From Cladophialophora immunda (Eukaryota; Ascomycota; Eurotiomycetes; Chaetothyriales; Herpotrichiellaceae): 64,000 bases of DNA. The translations under genes and the position numbers were made by a program. Location of the stretch: contig NW_015622546.1 of assembly GCF_000835495.1 (NCBI RefSeq), forward strand, positions 3,404,955 to 3,468,954, written 5' to 3'. Positions 51,851 through 63,769 of the stretch are shown here, piece after piece (the first letter of the stretch is position 1; the number at the start of each line of letters is the position of its first letter). The notes under the pieces were generated by a model that was not told the DNA's origin, made no database searches, and saw only the letters and a program-made list of their open reading frames with translations.

Positions 51851-54800
51851 CGTGGCATGTTTGATGGCATCGTGGGATATTCGTGGACTCTCATCCAGTA
51901 GTGGTGGGTGGGCAAAATACGCCCATGTCTAACGCGTAGAAGGACGCAGTTTGACGCGTTTTGGCAGTTCGCCGCTTTAAGGGCTGGGCAACCTCTTTGG
52001 GCTATTAGGGTAAAGCGGCGTTGTCTACATCGTAAATCTGTAGTCCTCTTCCTAGATACATCCAAAGAACAAGCATTTACTCCGTACAGCTCAATCACGT
52101 AACCATTCTTAGGTCGAGAAGTGTCCGGTGTGTGTGATTTTGTACTCTCACTGCGTAACTGAACTCATGCCGTGTTAATAGCCATCCTATCAGAGTCAGG
52201 GACTCTGGATATTTTCGAGAGTGACGAGGTTCAGAAGATGACGATATAGTAAGGACAGACTGGATTCGGAGTTGGATATTGTGTCTCATCTACAGGAGCA
52301 ATGTCGAAGTTCTGAGCCACGTGGGAATGTGGTCTTCTCCCGACATCGGTGTTTTTGGTGATGTGTTCATTCAACCGGCCAATCGACAGCCACAAGAAGC
52401 TCATAAGATCTCATTGCCACTTCTTAAGTTGGACTCCCACCTGCATTTCATGAAAGACTGTGAAAGACAGCCCGATTTCAATTGCCCGAGTGCAATTTTT
52501 CTTTGACGGTCAGCCCACCTACCTTCTCCTCATGTCAAGTCGGCCCTATTCCCGAATAAATGCTGCGGTATGTTGCGCGAGAGATGTAGGTTACGGACGT
52601 AAAGCTTCTTCCTTGTTGAGCTGGCAGAAATGTTTGAGCTGAAGATGGACTCGGATATTCGAGACATCATCGACCTGGAATACACCACCAGGTATGGTCT
52701 AGACACTTGTTCTCATGTTGAGCCTGACAGGCGGTGTTTCTGCCGGAATCATTTTTGTTTTAGGGGTTACGTACAAAGACAGAAACAGAAGACAGGGAAT
52801 GGGACGTCGGTCTGTCTACCTTGGCTAGGAGACATGATTAGGTCAGTCTTGCCTTTCATGGTCCGCAATCTAATTGATAGCCAACGAAGAAGATTGAAGG
52901 TTCTTGAGTACAACGTATATGTTGATTACCGTTCAGCCAAGTCTGGGGTTTACGAAGAGATTCGCTAGGGAAAGCAAAGCTATCCAGATCACCAACGCCC
53001 CACTACAGTTATCAAGCAGCTTGACATCCCAGACATGGCTTAATCTCTACGAAGCTCTCGCGCTGAATAATGCATAGGTGAATCCGTGGAACCGAGGAGA
53101 GAACAGCTTTCTGGAGTTGAGAAGCTAATTTACCTGCTTCGGAACAGGCTGGGAACATCACCCCTTTTCCTTACGCGGTGGTCAGAGCTACCTCTTGCAT
53201 GACCATTGTCAATTAAACGGCTCTTACATGTAAGAATGCTCTGACCGGTGCCCGCAAATGGTTTGGCTTTGGAAAGCTACTGCGCCAAGTGTGCCCAATG
53301 GAGAAGAACGGCCCCAAAAAGGTAATACCCACTTTTCCATTTCATTCAGCCTCGCTGATAGATCACGGCGTACTCCATTACAACCCGAAGAAAGCTGGCT
53401 TTGGATCTCCCGAGATCCTAAAGCAGGTAGAGGATCACTTTGTAAAAGTCTGTCACGGGGTATTACATGCATCCCGTGCATCCACGTCTCAACCACTTAT
53501 CTCCGCCGGATTTACTCTCACACTGAATAACCCTAGTGTAGGACCAATGTCGACCAGTTGATCTTTCAATAATCCAGGCCAAATCTCCTATCACCGGAAA
53601 CACAATGATTCTGAAGGATTGTGAGTGTCTCATAACTCAGGAGGATGGAATCTCACGCAGCCCTGCACAAGGACGTGTGCATCGGAGGGTTGCATTCGCA
53701 ACGCTTCTAGAGCACGAAAATCGTTAAACAACGGGTTGGAAATGAAACGGCGGACTCTGTAGGGACAAGACCAAGCAAGTGCATATGAACAGCTAATATA
53801 GGCGGCTTAGGATTGATATCTACGAGAGAACACTGGCTCCCTCGTCTTGTTTGACAAGAATGGGTACTTTTATCAAATATTGGCTGAGGCCCGAAATAAC
53901 GGCGATGAGCTACATATGAGACCTAAGGACAGTGTCGACTTAAAATGTTACCGAGGTACCTGTGTAGTCCACACTGGCAGCACATAAGTGGGAAGGTCCT
54001 TCACGTTATTTTTATCTATTTCCTCGAGCGTCTCTTCATGAGTCTAACTTTAATCATGTCTCAACTTCATCAGATGTCCGCCATGTGCATTGACTTAGCA
54101 TGGCAAAGCTTTAGTACACCCTTCTCTTCCTGGCAAGAGGCCAATGCCAAATCAGAGCTGTCAATTTCTCGGAGGTCGCCACAGGCCCCTCAAACAACGT
54201 ATGTTTTACCACTATCCATCTTGATCAGCACCGCCCGTCCAAGCAGCAGCAGTCTGTTTGGAGGGTGGTCGTGTTTGACCCAGCCCCCCTTGCTGCGATG
54301 AGACTGATATCAGCGGCGGGAAGGGCGTTCGGAGTTGGGAGGGCGACAATGGCTGGACCGATCATCAACACATGAACCGAGACATGGAGTCTTCGTCAAT
54401 GAGAAGAATGTGACTTGCCTGATACGAAAACTGAGAGAAAAACTAAACCAACGGTTTTGATATACATCTTGTCTTGTTGAGAAAGCAAAGCTATACGTCG
54501 GACTGATGATTCAGTGGCTGAACGAAAGGGATGATTTCGGGATGTGCTTTCAGACTTCTCAATTCCGTTGAGGCTTCGACCACATTATATATCTTTCATT
54601 TTGGCACCGACTCACCGCATGTCGTTCTTGTTCAATCGGTCTGGATCATGGAGCCACTAGGGTCTTCACCACTTGCACGTTGCCACGACTCCGGAGTCCA
54701 GACCATTCACAAAGATGTCTCTATTTCAATCCTGTACAGACCCACCATACGGTTAGCGGTGATTGTCGGTCTGTCTTCGAGTCGCAACATGCATACATCT

Positions 54801-55710
54801 CACTTGTTCTCCATCAGCATGAGGGTTGGGGGTGATTTGATTAAATACCCTTTCCCTAACATGGCCTCTGGGCTCTCAGAGCAAACACAGACCCATATCT
54901 GCTTCTGCTTGTATCAGCGGCACCAAGTGGGACGGCCAATCTTCTGACCGTGTCGTCGCATCCTTTGGGAGATTCGGCACTGTCTGAATTGAGTGGCGGA
55001 GGACATCAATCGCTTCAGCTTGTCTTCTAAGATCTATAAAGATATGAATCTCCACCGTTTGAGAACTCACTGACAATGAGCTTCATTTGAGTCGCACAAA
55101 CCAACGGTAATACTCGCGAAGTCATTGTCTAGCCTCTCAACAAGAGTCTCTGAGGCTACCTTCTCCACGCAATGAAGGCCCTCGCCACTCGGCAACTTAC
55201 AATGGCCACCACGCAGAGGAGCCATGCCAATAATTAACTCTGCGAAAGGATTTCTCACCGCTTTAGCTCCATGTTTGCCTACCATACATAAGGCCAAGAA
55301 ATGCGCCCCCATAAACCTAGAAAAGTCTCGGCCGTCCTCCATCTGGAGGTATGTGGTATTTCTATTGGATACCAAGGCTGCAACAGATGGCTCGGTCTTT
55401 AGATTGCCGGCCTGGGTTGGTGGCAATGGGCTGCACCGCGTCTTCCACCTGACTCGACTCTCTTCGAGTCTGGACTGTGGTGGGAATGAAGGATTGAACA
55501 GCTCCAACTTCCCAGGTATGATATCTGACTTTGTAAATACTGACACGTACAAGGTTTACATGCTACTGTGCTGTTGGATGTATCCCGCAGTTGGGAACAC
55601 TCCCCGTGGATAATGCGCAACCGAGCTACAGACACTAGACTAGACCTGGTGAAGCATAAACATTGTTGCTTTCAAAGCCCAGGTGTGAGCGATCGCTAAT
55701 CTCCTCCTCC
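51851..55710. other. Gene desert, 3.9 kb
   Basis: No recognisable gene on either strand. Many overlapping frames of 60-160 codons exist (for example 52630-52968, 54531-54947, 55067-55552 minus) but none shows a domain or a splice-consistent extension. The stretch precedes two decayed gene fragments and may contain further unreadable remnants. Confidence 0.55.
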
Positions 55711-56147
55711 AGGATTTTCAGGTTCAACCTGGTCGGCTAATCGTCTCCTCTATTCGGGACCAGAGATTTTTCACCCTGTGAAGGCCTATGCTATGTGGAA
55801 GGGCAAACCGTTTGTGCGCGGTATTTTTGTTCCTCTCGGCCGCCCTTGCGCTTGTCTTGCGATTTTACCTAGTTTACGAGAACAAGAAACTCGACGAGAA
55901 GTATGGCGCCATCTATACGGTTCAGACTCAAGGCGATGATAACGGCAGCGGCAGCAATGTTGTGGATATGGATATTGGAAGGAAAAATATGGCATTTTCT
56001 TCCGATACGCATTTTGATTCTCGTTTAGCTGGAGAATCGTGCTTTGGCAGTTCGTCAAGCTTGCAATTTATCGAGGACAGTTTAAAGCCACGTTGCTTTC
56101 AAGATCAACAACAAAGATTTCTGCAGATGGGGACCAATAAATCATAG
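55711..56147 (+). pseudogene. C-terminal remnant of a Dal5-type MFS permease
   Basis: One frame reads NLVG, a stop, then LFGTRDFSP and CYVEGQT, which corresponds to the N-I-V-G-P-x-x-F-x-x-x-D-A-P-x-Y block before the last TM of allantoate-type permeases. A neighbouring frame picks up the last TM and tail: FLFLSAALALVLRFYLVYEN then KKLDEKYG, the standard end of that family. The rest of the transporter is missing upstream, and an in-frame stop plus a frame change separate the two blocks. The tail continues open to 56147 without further similarity. Clearly a relic; the exact boundaries are approximate. Confidence 0.55.
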
Positions 56148-56405
56148 ACTCGCCATTGCTGTCCATCTATCCGCGTAAGTTCGTGAGGCGAGCCTCTCGA
56201 ATGAATGGCAGCATTCTGGATGCAGATGGAACTCAACCATGCCCTGCCTGAGATAATCGTTTGGCATAGCCAATGTCCTCATAGAGAAAGATATCTATTT
56301 GACCAACATCCATATACGTGCTCGGCAAATTTGATAGGTCTGTAGCTCTTGCGGGTGCTGCGTACGCGTCAATATCGCCTCGCCCAAAGTTCTCTCTAAG
56401 AAGTG

Positions 56406-56421
56406 CCCCCCCCCCCCCCCC
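56406..56421. repeat. C16 homopolymer
   Basis: Sixteen consecutive C on the plus strand, about 45 bp before the first readable block of the decayed transcription-factor gene. Confidence 0.9.
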
Positions 56422-56450
56422 AGCCGTGAGGTTGTCTGTGAGGGATTAGT

Positions 56451-57623
56451 GTGCTATCCGCATGGTCTGCGCTGTACAGAACGCCTACCATCATATGTCG
56501 AAAAGGCAAACGACTCCATGTGCTCGTCAGGCTTAGTCGTTCGATCATGAATTCTGTCCTTGTCGGGCGCCCTTTCAAGATCAACCTGAGCCATTGTGAC
56601 AACGAGCCTCTCACGATGGCCGACTTTGAGCAAGATTTTCAGAGCTTGGAGTTTGCCGAACACCCCCTGAAGGGCTCGTTTGCCCCATATCAGATTCAAA
56701 TGTCGAGGTTGTGTCTGATTCTACGGCAGGTCGTCGCGACGAGGTTTGACCCGGCTCCAACGCATTCGAGTTCAATCTGACAATTAAACAACGTGTTGCA
56801 GGACTGGCGAGACGAATTTCCTTCAGAACTACAGTGGGACGGCACCTTCAAACCTACAAATACGTTAGCATGGAGTCTTTGTCTGATCTGTGATCACAAC
56901 ATCATCCCGCAAACCTAGGTCACCCGCCTCAGCGGGCGGCTCTTCGGCCTGGAACCACAGACTTGCTGGACAATGGTGCATCATTCTCTACAATTTCGGC
57001 AGCAGAGAAGATTATCTCTCTGATCTACAAGATCATCCGCAGACGGGCACAGTTCCTCATGCCCCATGAAGCATTTTCCAGACTCTTCCTTGCAGAGGTA
57101 GTGTTCTGGGCGCAAACCAAGAGCCGCCCGACTGTGGCTTCCCAACTCTCCGCTCACAAATTGCCAGATGGTGTGGCTCAACGCCAGTGAGGCCTGGGAC
57201 TCGGCGCCATGGGTGTTGAAGCTCTTCGACAACTTGATGGCCAACATGAAGAGTGAAGGCCAGACTAGGAAGACACAACAGGGCGCACCAGATATGCCCC
57301 GGACTGGAGCCTCCACTCCGATTGAAGGGCCCGTGTTCGAACAGGCCAATGTCAAAGCGGAAGTGACTATCCATTTACACCTCATCATACAGTGCGTTAC
57401 AGGGCAACCTCTTGCTGAGGTAGCAGTCAGTGCTGCCACTTCCAGAGGTGTTTGCTATCGAATGCCAAACCTAGAACCGCTGCCAGCACTCACCCTAAAC
57501 TATCTGAATGATAATCATCCCGACTCGAGTTGCTCCGTTAAGGTGTGTGGTGATATCAGCTGGAGAGACCGGGGGGGGGGGGGTAGAGACAATGGTGTTT
57601 ATTACTATCTAGGAGTCCTCTAA
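56451..57623 (+). pseudogene. Remnant of a fungal transcription factor (effector domain only)
   Basis: Blocks of the fungal-specific TF domain are spread over several frames. 56451-56780 holds RSIMNSVLVGRPFKINLSHC, the region after the R-D-R motif, then FAPYQIQMSRLCLILRQVV. Next comes DWRDEFPSELQW (about 56804), then EKIISLIYKIIRRRAQFLMP and FLAEVVFWAQTKS (56963-57190), and finally MVWLNASEAWDSAPWVLKLF (57168 on). Acceptor-like AGs precede the second and fourth blocks, so some frame changes may be introns. However, no zinc-cluster or R-D-R-containing first half is present upstream and a stop follows soon after the first block. A truncated gene is more likely than a working regulator. It lies just upstream of the convergent DHA1 transporter. 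Confidence 0.5.
57571..57583. repeat. G13 homopolymer
   Basis: Thirteen consecutive G on the plus strand near the end of the decayed regulator, opposite in sense to the C16 tract 1.15 kb upstream. Confidence 0.9.
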
Positions 57624-57692
57624 GGTTCAATGTTGTACAGAATTCGGTACATCTGCGTTGGACTTGAAAATGCTCGCACAGAAGACGTTTGG

Positions 57693-59631
57693 TCAGCCAA
57701 GCTTCCCTGCATTGGCCTGCCGCCAAGCGGGCCCCTTTACCCTCATCCACCAAATAACCAGAGCGCCCGTGCTCACGAGGATTCCCAAACCAGTGAACAT
57801 CCACCCGGTTCCCTCAGCACGGATCAGCGGGTCTCCCAGGATGGTGCCGATACAGGAGAAGATATTCCGGAGGAAGTTGGCGACCGCGACGCCATTGCTT
57901 GGTTTGTGGGGGACAAACTCCGTCAGCATTGTGACGGCCAGTCCAAAGATGAGCATTGCGGAAAGACCGAAGATGAGGGTGGCCAGTAGCTGCGTGAGCT
58001 CTTCGTTAGATGTACTTCAGGAGGATCATGCTCTCACTAAAGCAGAAGCAAGGGGGAACAGAATGTTGACAGAAGAAGAGAGAGAAGCACATACCGGCAC
58101 GACCCAGAATACTCCCTTGTCGGCGCTCCAGCCATACCAAAGCATGGATATGGGGAAGGCAACGGCAGCAACCCAGGCGTTCTCCATCATTCGATCCTCA
58201 GGGCGCAAGATTAGCTTGGCATTCTCATCATATCTGTTTTTTTGTTTTGCTTCCCTTGCCATGACGTAGTCAGCCCACCTGCCGCTGAACAAGGCCGAGA
58301 TCAAAAACCCGAAACCGGCAGGTATGTAGGTCAGGCCGACTTTGGAGACGGAGAAGTTGTAGGGAGACCTGGCGAAGACATCTTGAACCGAAATGTTTAC
58401 AATATATAGGGTGCCAAAGGCAAGCGATGCCCAATATGCTGTGAAGAGTATGGGAAGGTGGCGCAGAAGTAAAACCATCTTCAATGGGTCGAGAAGTACC
58501 TGCAAGGACAGCCGAAGGACTCGTCTCGTCCGGGAGCGGGTTGTGGAGGCGCAGGGCATGGTATCTTCCTCGCGGGAAACGTCCTCACTGGAGTCCTCGC
58601 GCTTCCTGACAGTCTCGGGAAGTGCGAAGAGAAGAAAAGCGAGGCTGATTCCTCCATAGATGACCAAGAACCACTGGGTGCTTCTCCAGCCCCATTGGGC
58701 AGCTAGGAACCTTGTCGAGGGCATCAGCACGTATATCGCTGCGGATTGACAGATCAGAGAAGAAGGTCCTAGGGGATTTTAGTCATCTTTTATCCTGTGA
58801 GACTTACCCGCCGATGATGGGTGCGAGCAGTGGTCCGCACAACGGTCCCATGTAGAAACGACCCATCGCTTTACCTCTCTCAAAAGGCTCCCATATGTCC
58901 GCCAATGTACCCGCTCCCACTGCTTGGACCGATGCACCGGCGCCACCAGAAAACATGCGCATAGCAACGAAGACACCTATCGATCGGGCCGTTGCAGAGA
59001 GAATTGCGAAAAGGACGAAAAGAAACAAGGAAACGAGGTAGGTGGTGCGACGGCCGGCCGTTTCGCTCAGTGCTGACCACCAGAGTGGACAGAAGGATAT
59101 GCTGAGCATGTAGAGGGCGACGGAGAGATTGGTGACGGTTGGACTGGCATGGAGGTCTCGGCCTGTATCAGCCAAAGCCGCTGTGCAGGGGTCAGCAGGC
59201 TGAAGTCGAGTCTAATTCAGATCAAATAACTTACGATAAATGATGGCACTCCCAAGTGACGTGGCCGCAGCGGCAAAGGCCACCACGAACGTGATGAACC
59301 ACTTTCTGCCTTTAGGATAGAGATATGGGTCATCAACTTCGGAAATCATCGCCAGGGACGGGAAGAGACCTCTCCTTGCGGAAAGAGGGGTGATGGTGGC
59401 TTGCTTTTGTGATTCCAGGTTGGGTTGTAAGTCCGCAGCCGTGGTATCTGTCGCCTGATCCGGGAGTTTTGAAGAGACTTTCTCCAGGTTTGATCTTTGC
59501 TCCATTTCCAGTTCGTGGAGTGATGGTATTGCCTCTGATTTCGCCTCATGGGCTCTTATGTCTTCGTCGCGGCTTATGACGTCGTTGTTCTTCGGGGCAG
59601 TTTGGGTTAGATGCCTGTCTTGTTCTTCCAT
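57693..59631 (-). CDS. MFS transporter, DHA1 drug/polyamine antiporter type
   Basis: 12-TM proton antiporter of the DHA1 group (Tpo/Qdr-like), 560 aa, exporting drugs, polyamines or metabolites. Minus-strand exons 59631-59235, 59180-58808, 58710-58095, 57989-57693; phases sum correctly. The cytosolic N-terminus of about 110 residues is acidic. Family blocks: KWFITFVVAFAAAATSLGS (TM1), IYPALADTGRDLHAS across intron 1, NLSVALYMLSISFCPLWWS, SETAGRRTTYLVSLFLF (motif A-like loop), RMFSGGAGASVQAVGAGTLA and GPLCGPLLAPIIGG (motif C), joined to FLAAQWGWRSTQWF by using the acceptor at 58711. A central charged loop with SSEDVSREEDT and the C-half helices follow, ending WWMRVKGPAWRQANAGKLG. No premature stop remains after splicing. 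Neighbouring regulator and permease remnants suggest a former transport or metabolite cluster. Confidence 0.9.
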
Positions 59632-60873
59632 GGCGCCTATGTCTAGCGGGAAACAGTGCGCAGACTGATCCGATCATGGGTTTCTTATGTCATTTCTGCG
59701 TAAGTCGGTGTGGTAAACGCAGCGCTGGCAGTCTAAGGCGTGAGAATACTTGAGCAAAAGAGCCCCAGATCCAAAGAGAACACACCAAGTAGAAGAGAAA
59801 CAGGTCATACGCAAGAGTCGAAATCGAGATTTGTCATTGAGGGAAAGCACATTGCTGCGGGTGACTGACTCACTCATAAAGAAAATTAACGCCGACTTCG
59901 GTGAGAGACTTGGATTCCACCTCTACCTGTGCGAAACAACGACGAGAAAATCGAATGCATGGTCAGAGGCACGCGCGCAGTTGCCGAATTTGTCGCACTG
60001 TCGCACCCAGCTTAGGGGCTGCGAAGTGGTCGGCAAGCTTGCCGGTGCCATTAGCGAATTGATTGGGGGTTGCTGGAGATCAGCATCAGACGCTCCACTG
60101 TGTGTAGATAGGGCCTAGCCAAAGAGGTCTAGTGAGGTCATCTATGCTCGGCCTTGTAGAGTTTGGCAACAGGTGCGGGACGAGGCTGCAGGATCGAGGA
60201 TCTTTAGGTTGGGCCCAGTCTATTCAAGGAGCTAGGAACCCCCATCGCGCAATCGGTAATTCCAAAGTCAAAACAGCGCACTTCGTGCCGTACGTGGGTC
60301 GATCTGACGAACGAGAAAGTCGGGCAATACGTTTCTCAAGTTCATATAGTCAGAGCAGGAGGATGCGGAAGACGCTTCGGCGGATGCAAGCTGAAGACCG
60401 AGGTAGACAACCCCCTCCCCTCACAAGACATCAGTCAAGAATTGCTATGCGGGAGTCCGGTTTCGCCCTCCTGCCACCACGTGAATATGGGGCGCACGTG
60501 AGTTTGAGAATGTCCATATTGAGAAGCTCCAGTCCATGCTTCCCGCCCATGCAGCCTCCTGGCGCTCAGACCTACTTATCCATTCAGAGGCGTCGCAGGT
60601 AAAGGGGCGGTGATGGAGGGAGGCATGCATACTCGGCGGTGATTGGCTGCCTCGTCCTCGTCCTCGTCCTACCTTGTCGCCCTAACTAGACCCGTTTTGG
60701 CGATTCTCAAAACCCCCTGCCAGCCGCAAGAAGTCACTGCCCTTCTCAGCCTTATTGAACATCTCTTCATAGACCATGGATTTCCTCCATGAGTTTGTCT
60801 TTCAATCGAATTCTACAGTCATTGTTATTTCGAGCATCGCCGACCTCACCACCAGAAAGGCCGGACCAGAACA
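59632..60873. promoter_or_regulatory. Divergent promoter region, DHA1 transporter / Clr5 protein
   Basis: 1.24 kb between two divergent starts. No gene seen; a CTCGTC hexamer run (CGTCCTCGTCCTCGTCCT) lies at about 60651-60671. Confidence 0.5.
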
Positions 60874-62916
60874 ATGGCAGATCCGGCGCAGTTTCGGTTC
60901 AAGCAGCAACATCCGAATATTCCGTCCAAGAATCCAAGCCTTTCCAAGGAACGGTGGGAAGGGCTGAAGCCAATGATCTCAGGGCTCCTCCTCCAAGGAG
61001 TTCCCATCTCAGAGATCCTAAAACGACTCGAGTCCATGCATATTCACGTCACACGGAGTCAGATCACCACCCAGCTGAATAAATGGGGGATTACCAAAGA
61101 CAGGGCGCAACTTCATCAGGGCCCGAGACTTGACTCTCAAGTTGCTCCAGTTGTCAATCAAAACTCTGCCGAGGCGTCATTTTCAGACATGGACACAGAG
61201 GCTCTGCCGTCTGAACGCCGGGCAATTATGGATTTCGAGGCCGTTGCCACCTTACAACAACTCGAATCGTTGAAGATCGAGATAGACACAACTAATCAGC
61301 CTGAGAACGCCGACGCATCTCGATTACTTGGTGAAAGTTCAACAAATCTCATGGACGAAACAGGTCCGGATGCTGCTCTGTGCGTGCCAAGCATCGGTGA
61401 CCTTACAGCCCTCCTGAGAGCCTTCGAGGACCCTTATGTCTTGCCCACCAAAAGCCCACTCGCAGACAGAGCTCAGATATTCGACATGGAATCTGAAGTA
61501 GCGATATATTCGACGTTTGACATGCCTCCATACGAATTATCGAGCTTGAATCTCGATTACCAGCAACTTTTTATGCACATACATCTCTCAGCACCAAACG
61601 ACTGGTCTATTATCGACGGGCTGAGTCACATGGGTATGCTACTTATCAACATGACATGCTTTTCTGATGCCTTTGATGTTTTGTTCTTCGTGACTTCCAC
61701 ACTCAATGATGCCATGAGAATGCGTATATGGTTTAGTCGTCCTCACTTTCTGTTCATTGCCCTGAGCTGCATTCGTTCTGCGTACACTCTGGAGCAAAAG
61801 CAGGCTGCAAAAAAGCTGATGAGACGGCTAAGAATCTGGGTTGAAAGGACTCAGCCATATGGAGAGCCAGGATCTGCGCGGTGCATACGAGAGCTGCTTC
61901 GAATTGGAGTGGATGGACAAAAGGAGCAGAGCCTTGACGACAGGGCCATTTGGAATTTTGGATCTGCACTTCCTCTGGTGCTCCCTCTTCCCACCATGGT
62001 CCGAGAAGGTAAAGAATCGGTCCCTGATTACTTCTACCTTTCTCAAGAGGTCCAAGAAACGATGCTCTTCGCTCTATCGCTTATACAACACGGCCAAGTA
62101 ACGATGGCGGCCTGGAAACTCGAATACCTCTTCCGGAACGGTTTGCCTGCCAAGCCTACTGATCTGGCACATGACATGTTGTTTCAGCTCTTGGCAGATC
62201 CCCGCGTGCCCTATGCACAATACCTGCATGATAAGGTACGACCGAGCCAAGGGAACTCACGATTCCTTGACCGGCTCTCGGGACAAGCTTTTGTGACGTT
62301 GATAACTGTTGTTTGCTTGAGGTGGAAGCTCAGAGACACTGACGAATCCACGGACCTTCGTTGGCATGAACACCGGCTTTTGGCTGGTCTTGATTATGCA
62401 ATTACCGACGTTAGACAAGCCTTGGAGTCGGGCCCAGGAACCGCCGATTACCGCAAGGTTATTGATGAGTATCTGCGCTTGAGCTTAATCGATCCAAGTG
62501 AGCAGGTTCGGGCTGTTCGGCTGAGAACTGGGGCTGCGCGTATCGCTGCAAGAGTGGCCGGTATGGAATCCATCTTATCAGAAGCCGAAGCATTTATTAG
62601 CAACATCTGGCGTCCGATGCAGCTAATTGAAACAACGGATACGGAGATGATCTCCTCTGCCGCGAGCTCGGATCTTCTTCACCAGGAGCCTGAGAAATCT
62701 TTTGCCAGAGATCCATGGCCGGGCCCGACCCTCGCCAGATCTTTGAGGTCGTCGATAAGCTCGTCGTTTCGGTTGTTCAAGTCTGCCGGGCGTCGAAGCA
62801 CAGCCTCAATTTCTCAGCGTTCTATGAGTACCATGTCTATAGACAGATTGTCGGAGCGAATGAGCTGGCGATTTAGCGTTGCCACGGGCATGTCGTCGAA
62901 TCCGTCAATACGATAA
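60874..62916 (+). CDS. Clr5-domain protein
   Basis: 680 aa single-exon protein with an N-terminal Clr5 domain, a small fungal DNA-binding-like module named after the fission-yeast silencing factor. The domain spans about residues 25-75: ERWEGLKPMISGLLLQGVPI, SEILKRLESMHIHVTRSQIT, then QLNKWGITK, with the conserved W, KP, M and WG positions. The rest is a long helical region without a named family (LFMHIHLSAPNDWSIIDGLS, DAFDVLFFVTSTLNDAMRMR, MLFALSLIQHGQVTMAAWKL), as in many filamentous-fungal Clr5 proteins. The C-terminus is Ser/Arg-rich. The start ATG is in good context (GAACAATGGCA). Likely nuclear and regulatory; targets unknown. Confidence 0.85.
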   Translation: MADPAQFRFKQQHPNIPSKNPSLSKERWEGLKPMISGLLLQGVPISEILKRLESMHIHVTRSQITTQLNKWGITKDRAQLHQGPRLDSQVAPVVNQNSAEASFSDMDTEALPSERRAIMDFEAVATLQQLESLKIEIDTTNQPENADASRLLGESSTNLMDETGPDAALCVPSIGDLTALLRAFEDPYVLPTKSPLADRAQIFDMESEVAIYSTFDMPPYELSSLNLDYQQLFMHIHLSAPNDWSIIDGLSHMGMLLINMTCFSDAFDVLFFVTSTLNDAMRMRIWFSRPHFLFIALSCIRSAYTLEQKQAAKKLMRRLRIWVERTQPYGEPGSARCIRELLRIGVDGQKEQSLDDRAIWNFGSALPLVLPLPTMVREGKESVPDYFYLSQEVQETMLFALSLIQHGQVTMAAWKLEYLFRNGLPAKPTDLAHDMLFQLLADPRVPYAQYLHDKVRPSQGNSRFLDRLSGQAFVTLITVVCLRWKLRDTDESTDLRWHEHRLLAGLDYAITDVRQALESGPGTADYRKVIDEYLRLSLIDPSEQVRAVRLRTGAARIAARVAGMESILSEAEAFISNIWRPMQLIETTDTEMISSAASSDLLHQEPEKSFARDPWPGPTLARSLRSSISSSFRLFKSAGRRSTASISQRSMSTMSIDRLSERMSWRFSVATGMSSNPSIR

Positions 62917-63769
62917 CCTATCTATCGAACTCAGGGATTCCACCCAAACTTTTCAAACGGCAATTCGAGAACACCGGAAGTCCGGCCTTGACCACTCCGG
63001 ATCTAAAGGCGTGTGACTGGTGCACCCACCGCGCATATCTTGAGTTGCAGAAGGGATAAATCGACGCCAGTCACTGCTGGGTCCCTAGATCAACAGGAAA
63101 AGTGTGTCTGGTAGCGGCGGAGGGCTGGAATGGGAGGTGGGCCATCCCTGAAGTCGACATAGCTAGAATGGATTGATACTCTCCATAGTATGGGACTTTG
63201 GTGTTGGGTTGCGCTCTGAGACTGACTACCGTCACGAATTCCTTGTACTTAAATAGCTATGTTAGAACTTATAAGACCAAGTCTGGAAAAAATATCGATG
63301 CTAGCTGCCATTCCACCAGGCATTGGAGTACCGAGATTGAAAGACACCCGCGCATCACGTTCGCAGATGGCGAATTGGAAAGTGACCATTGGGGAGCGGC
63401 TCTGAAGAATATACACGTCCATTTGTCCTTGAAGGCATAGACTTGGGCACCTGAGGTCCGAAACTGATCCCCTTGCAAAGGGGGTGGATGCAATGTTTTG
63501 TTCGTGCAGAATGGGTCGCACCCCCTCTACTGCCCTTGGGCAAGACTCCCTTCAGAAATCCACTCTCACACTGTACATCCTGTATCTTCTGATCCTCCCT
63601 GATCCTCTTGCCTTCCTCTACTTTGCTTGTTGCCCTGCTTGTCATTTCTATCTCGATCCCAGTCAAGACTCTCCTGCTTGTTTATCTCCACTGCTCAGTC
63701 CTTGTCCTACCGGTCTGTTCGGGTGTTACTCGGTGGGTAAGAAACGGGTCCTGCCGAAACTCTTCGCGA
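62917..63769. other. Intergenic, no gene seen
   Basis: Short frames only, with a CT-rich stretch near 63580-63715 (TCCTCCCTGATCCTCTTGCC) that resembles a leader of a gene further right. Confidence 0.5.

Noticed and set aside
58711..58807. Alternative acceptor (CCGCAG near 58738) for intron 2 of the DHA1 transporter
   Set aside because: It gives the wrong phase; the AG at 58711 restores the frame and the family sequence GGFLAAQWGW.
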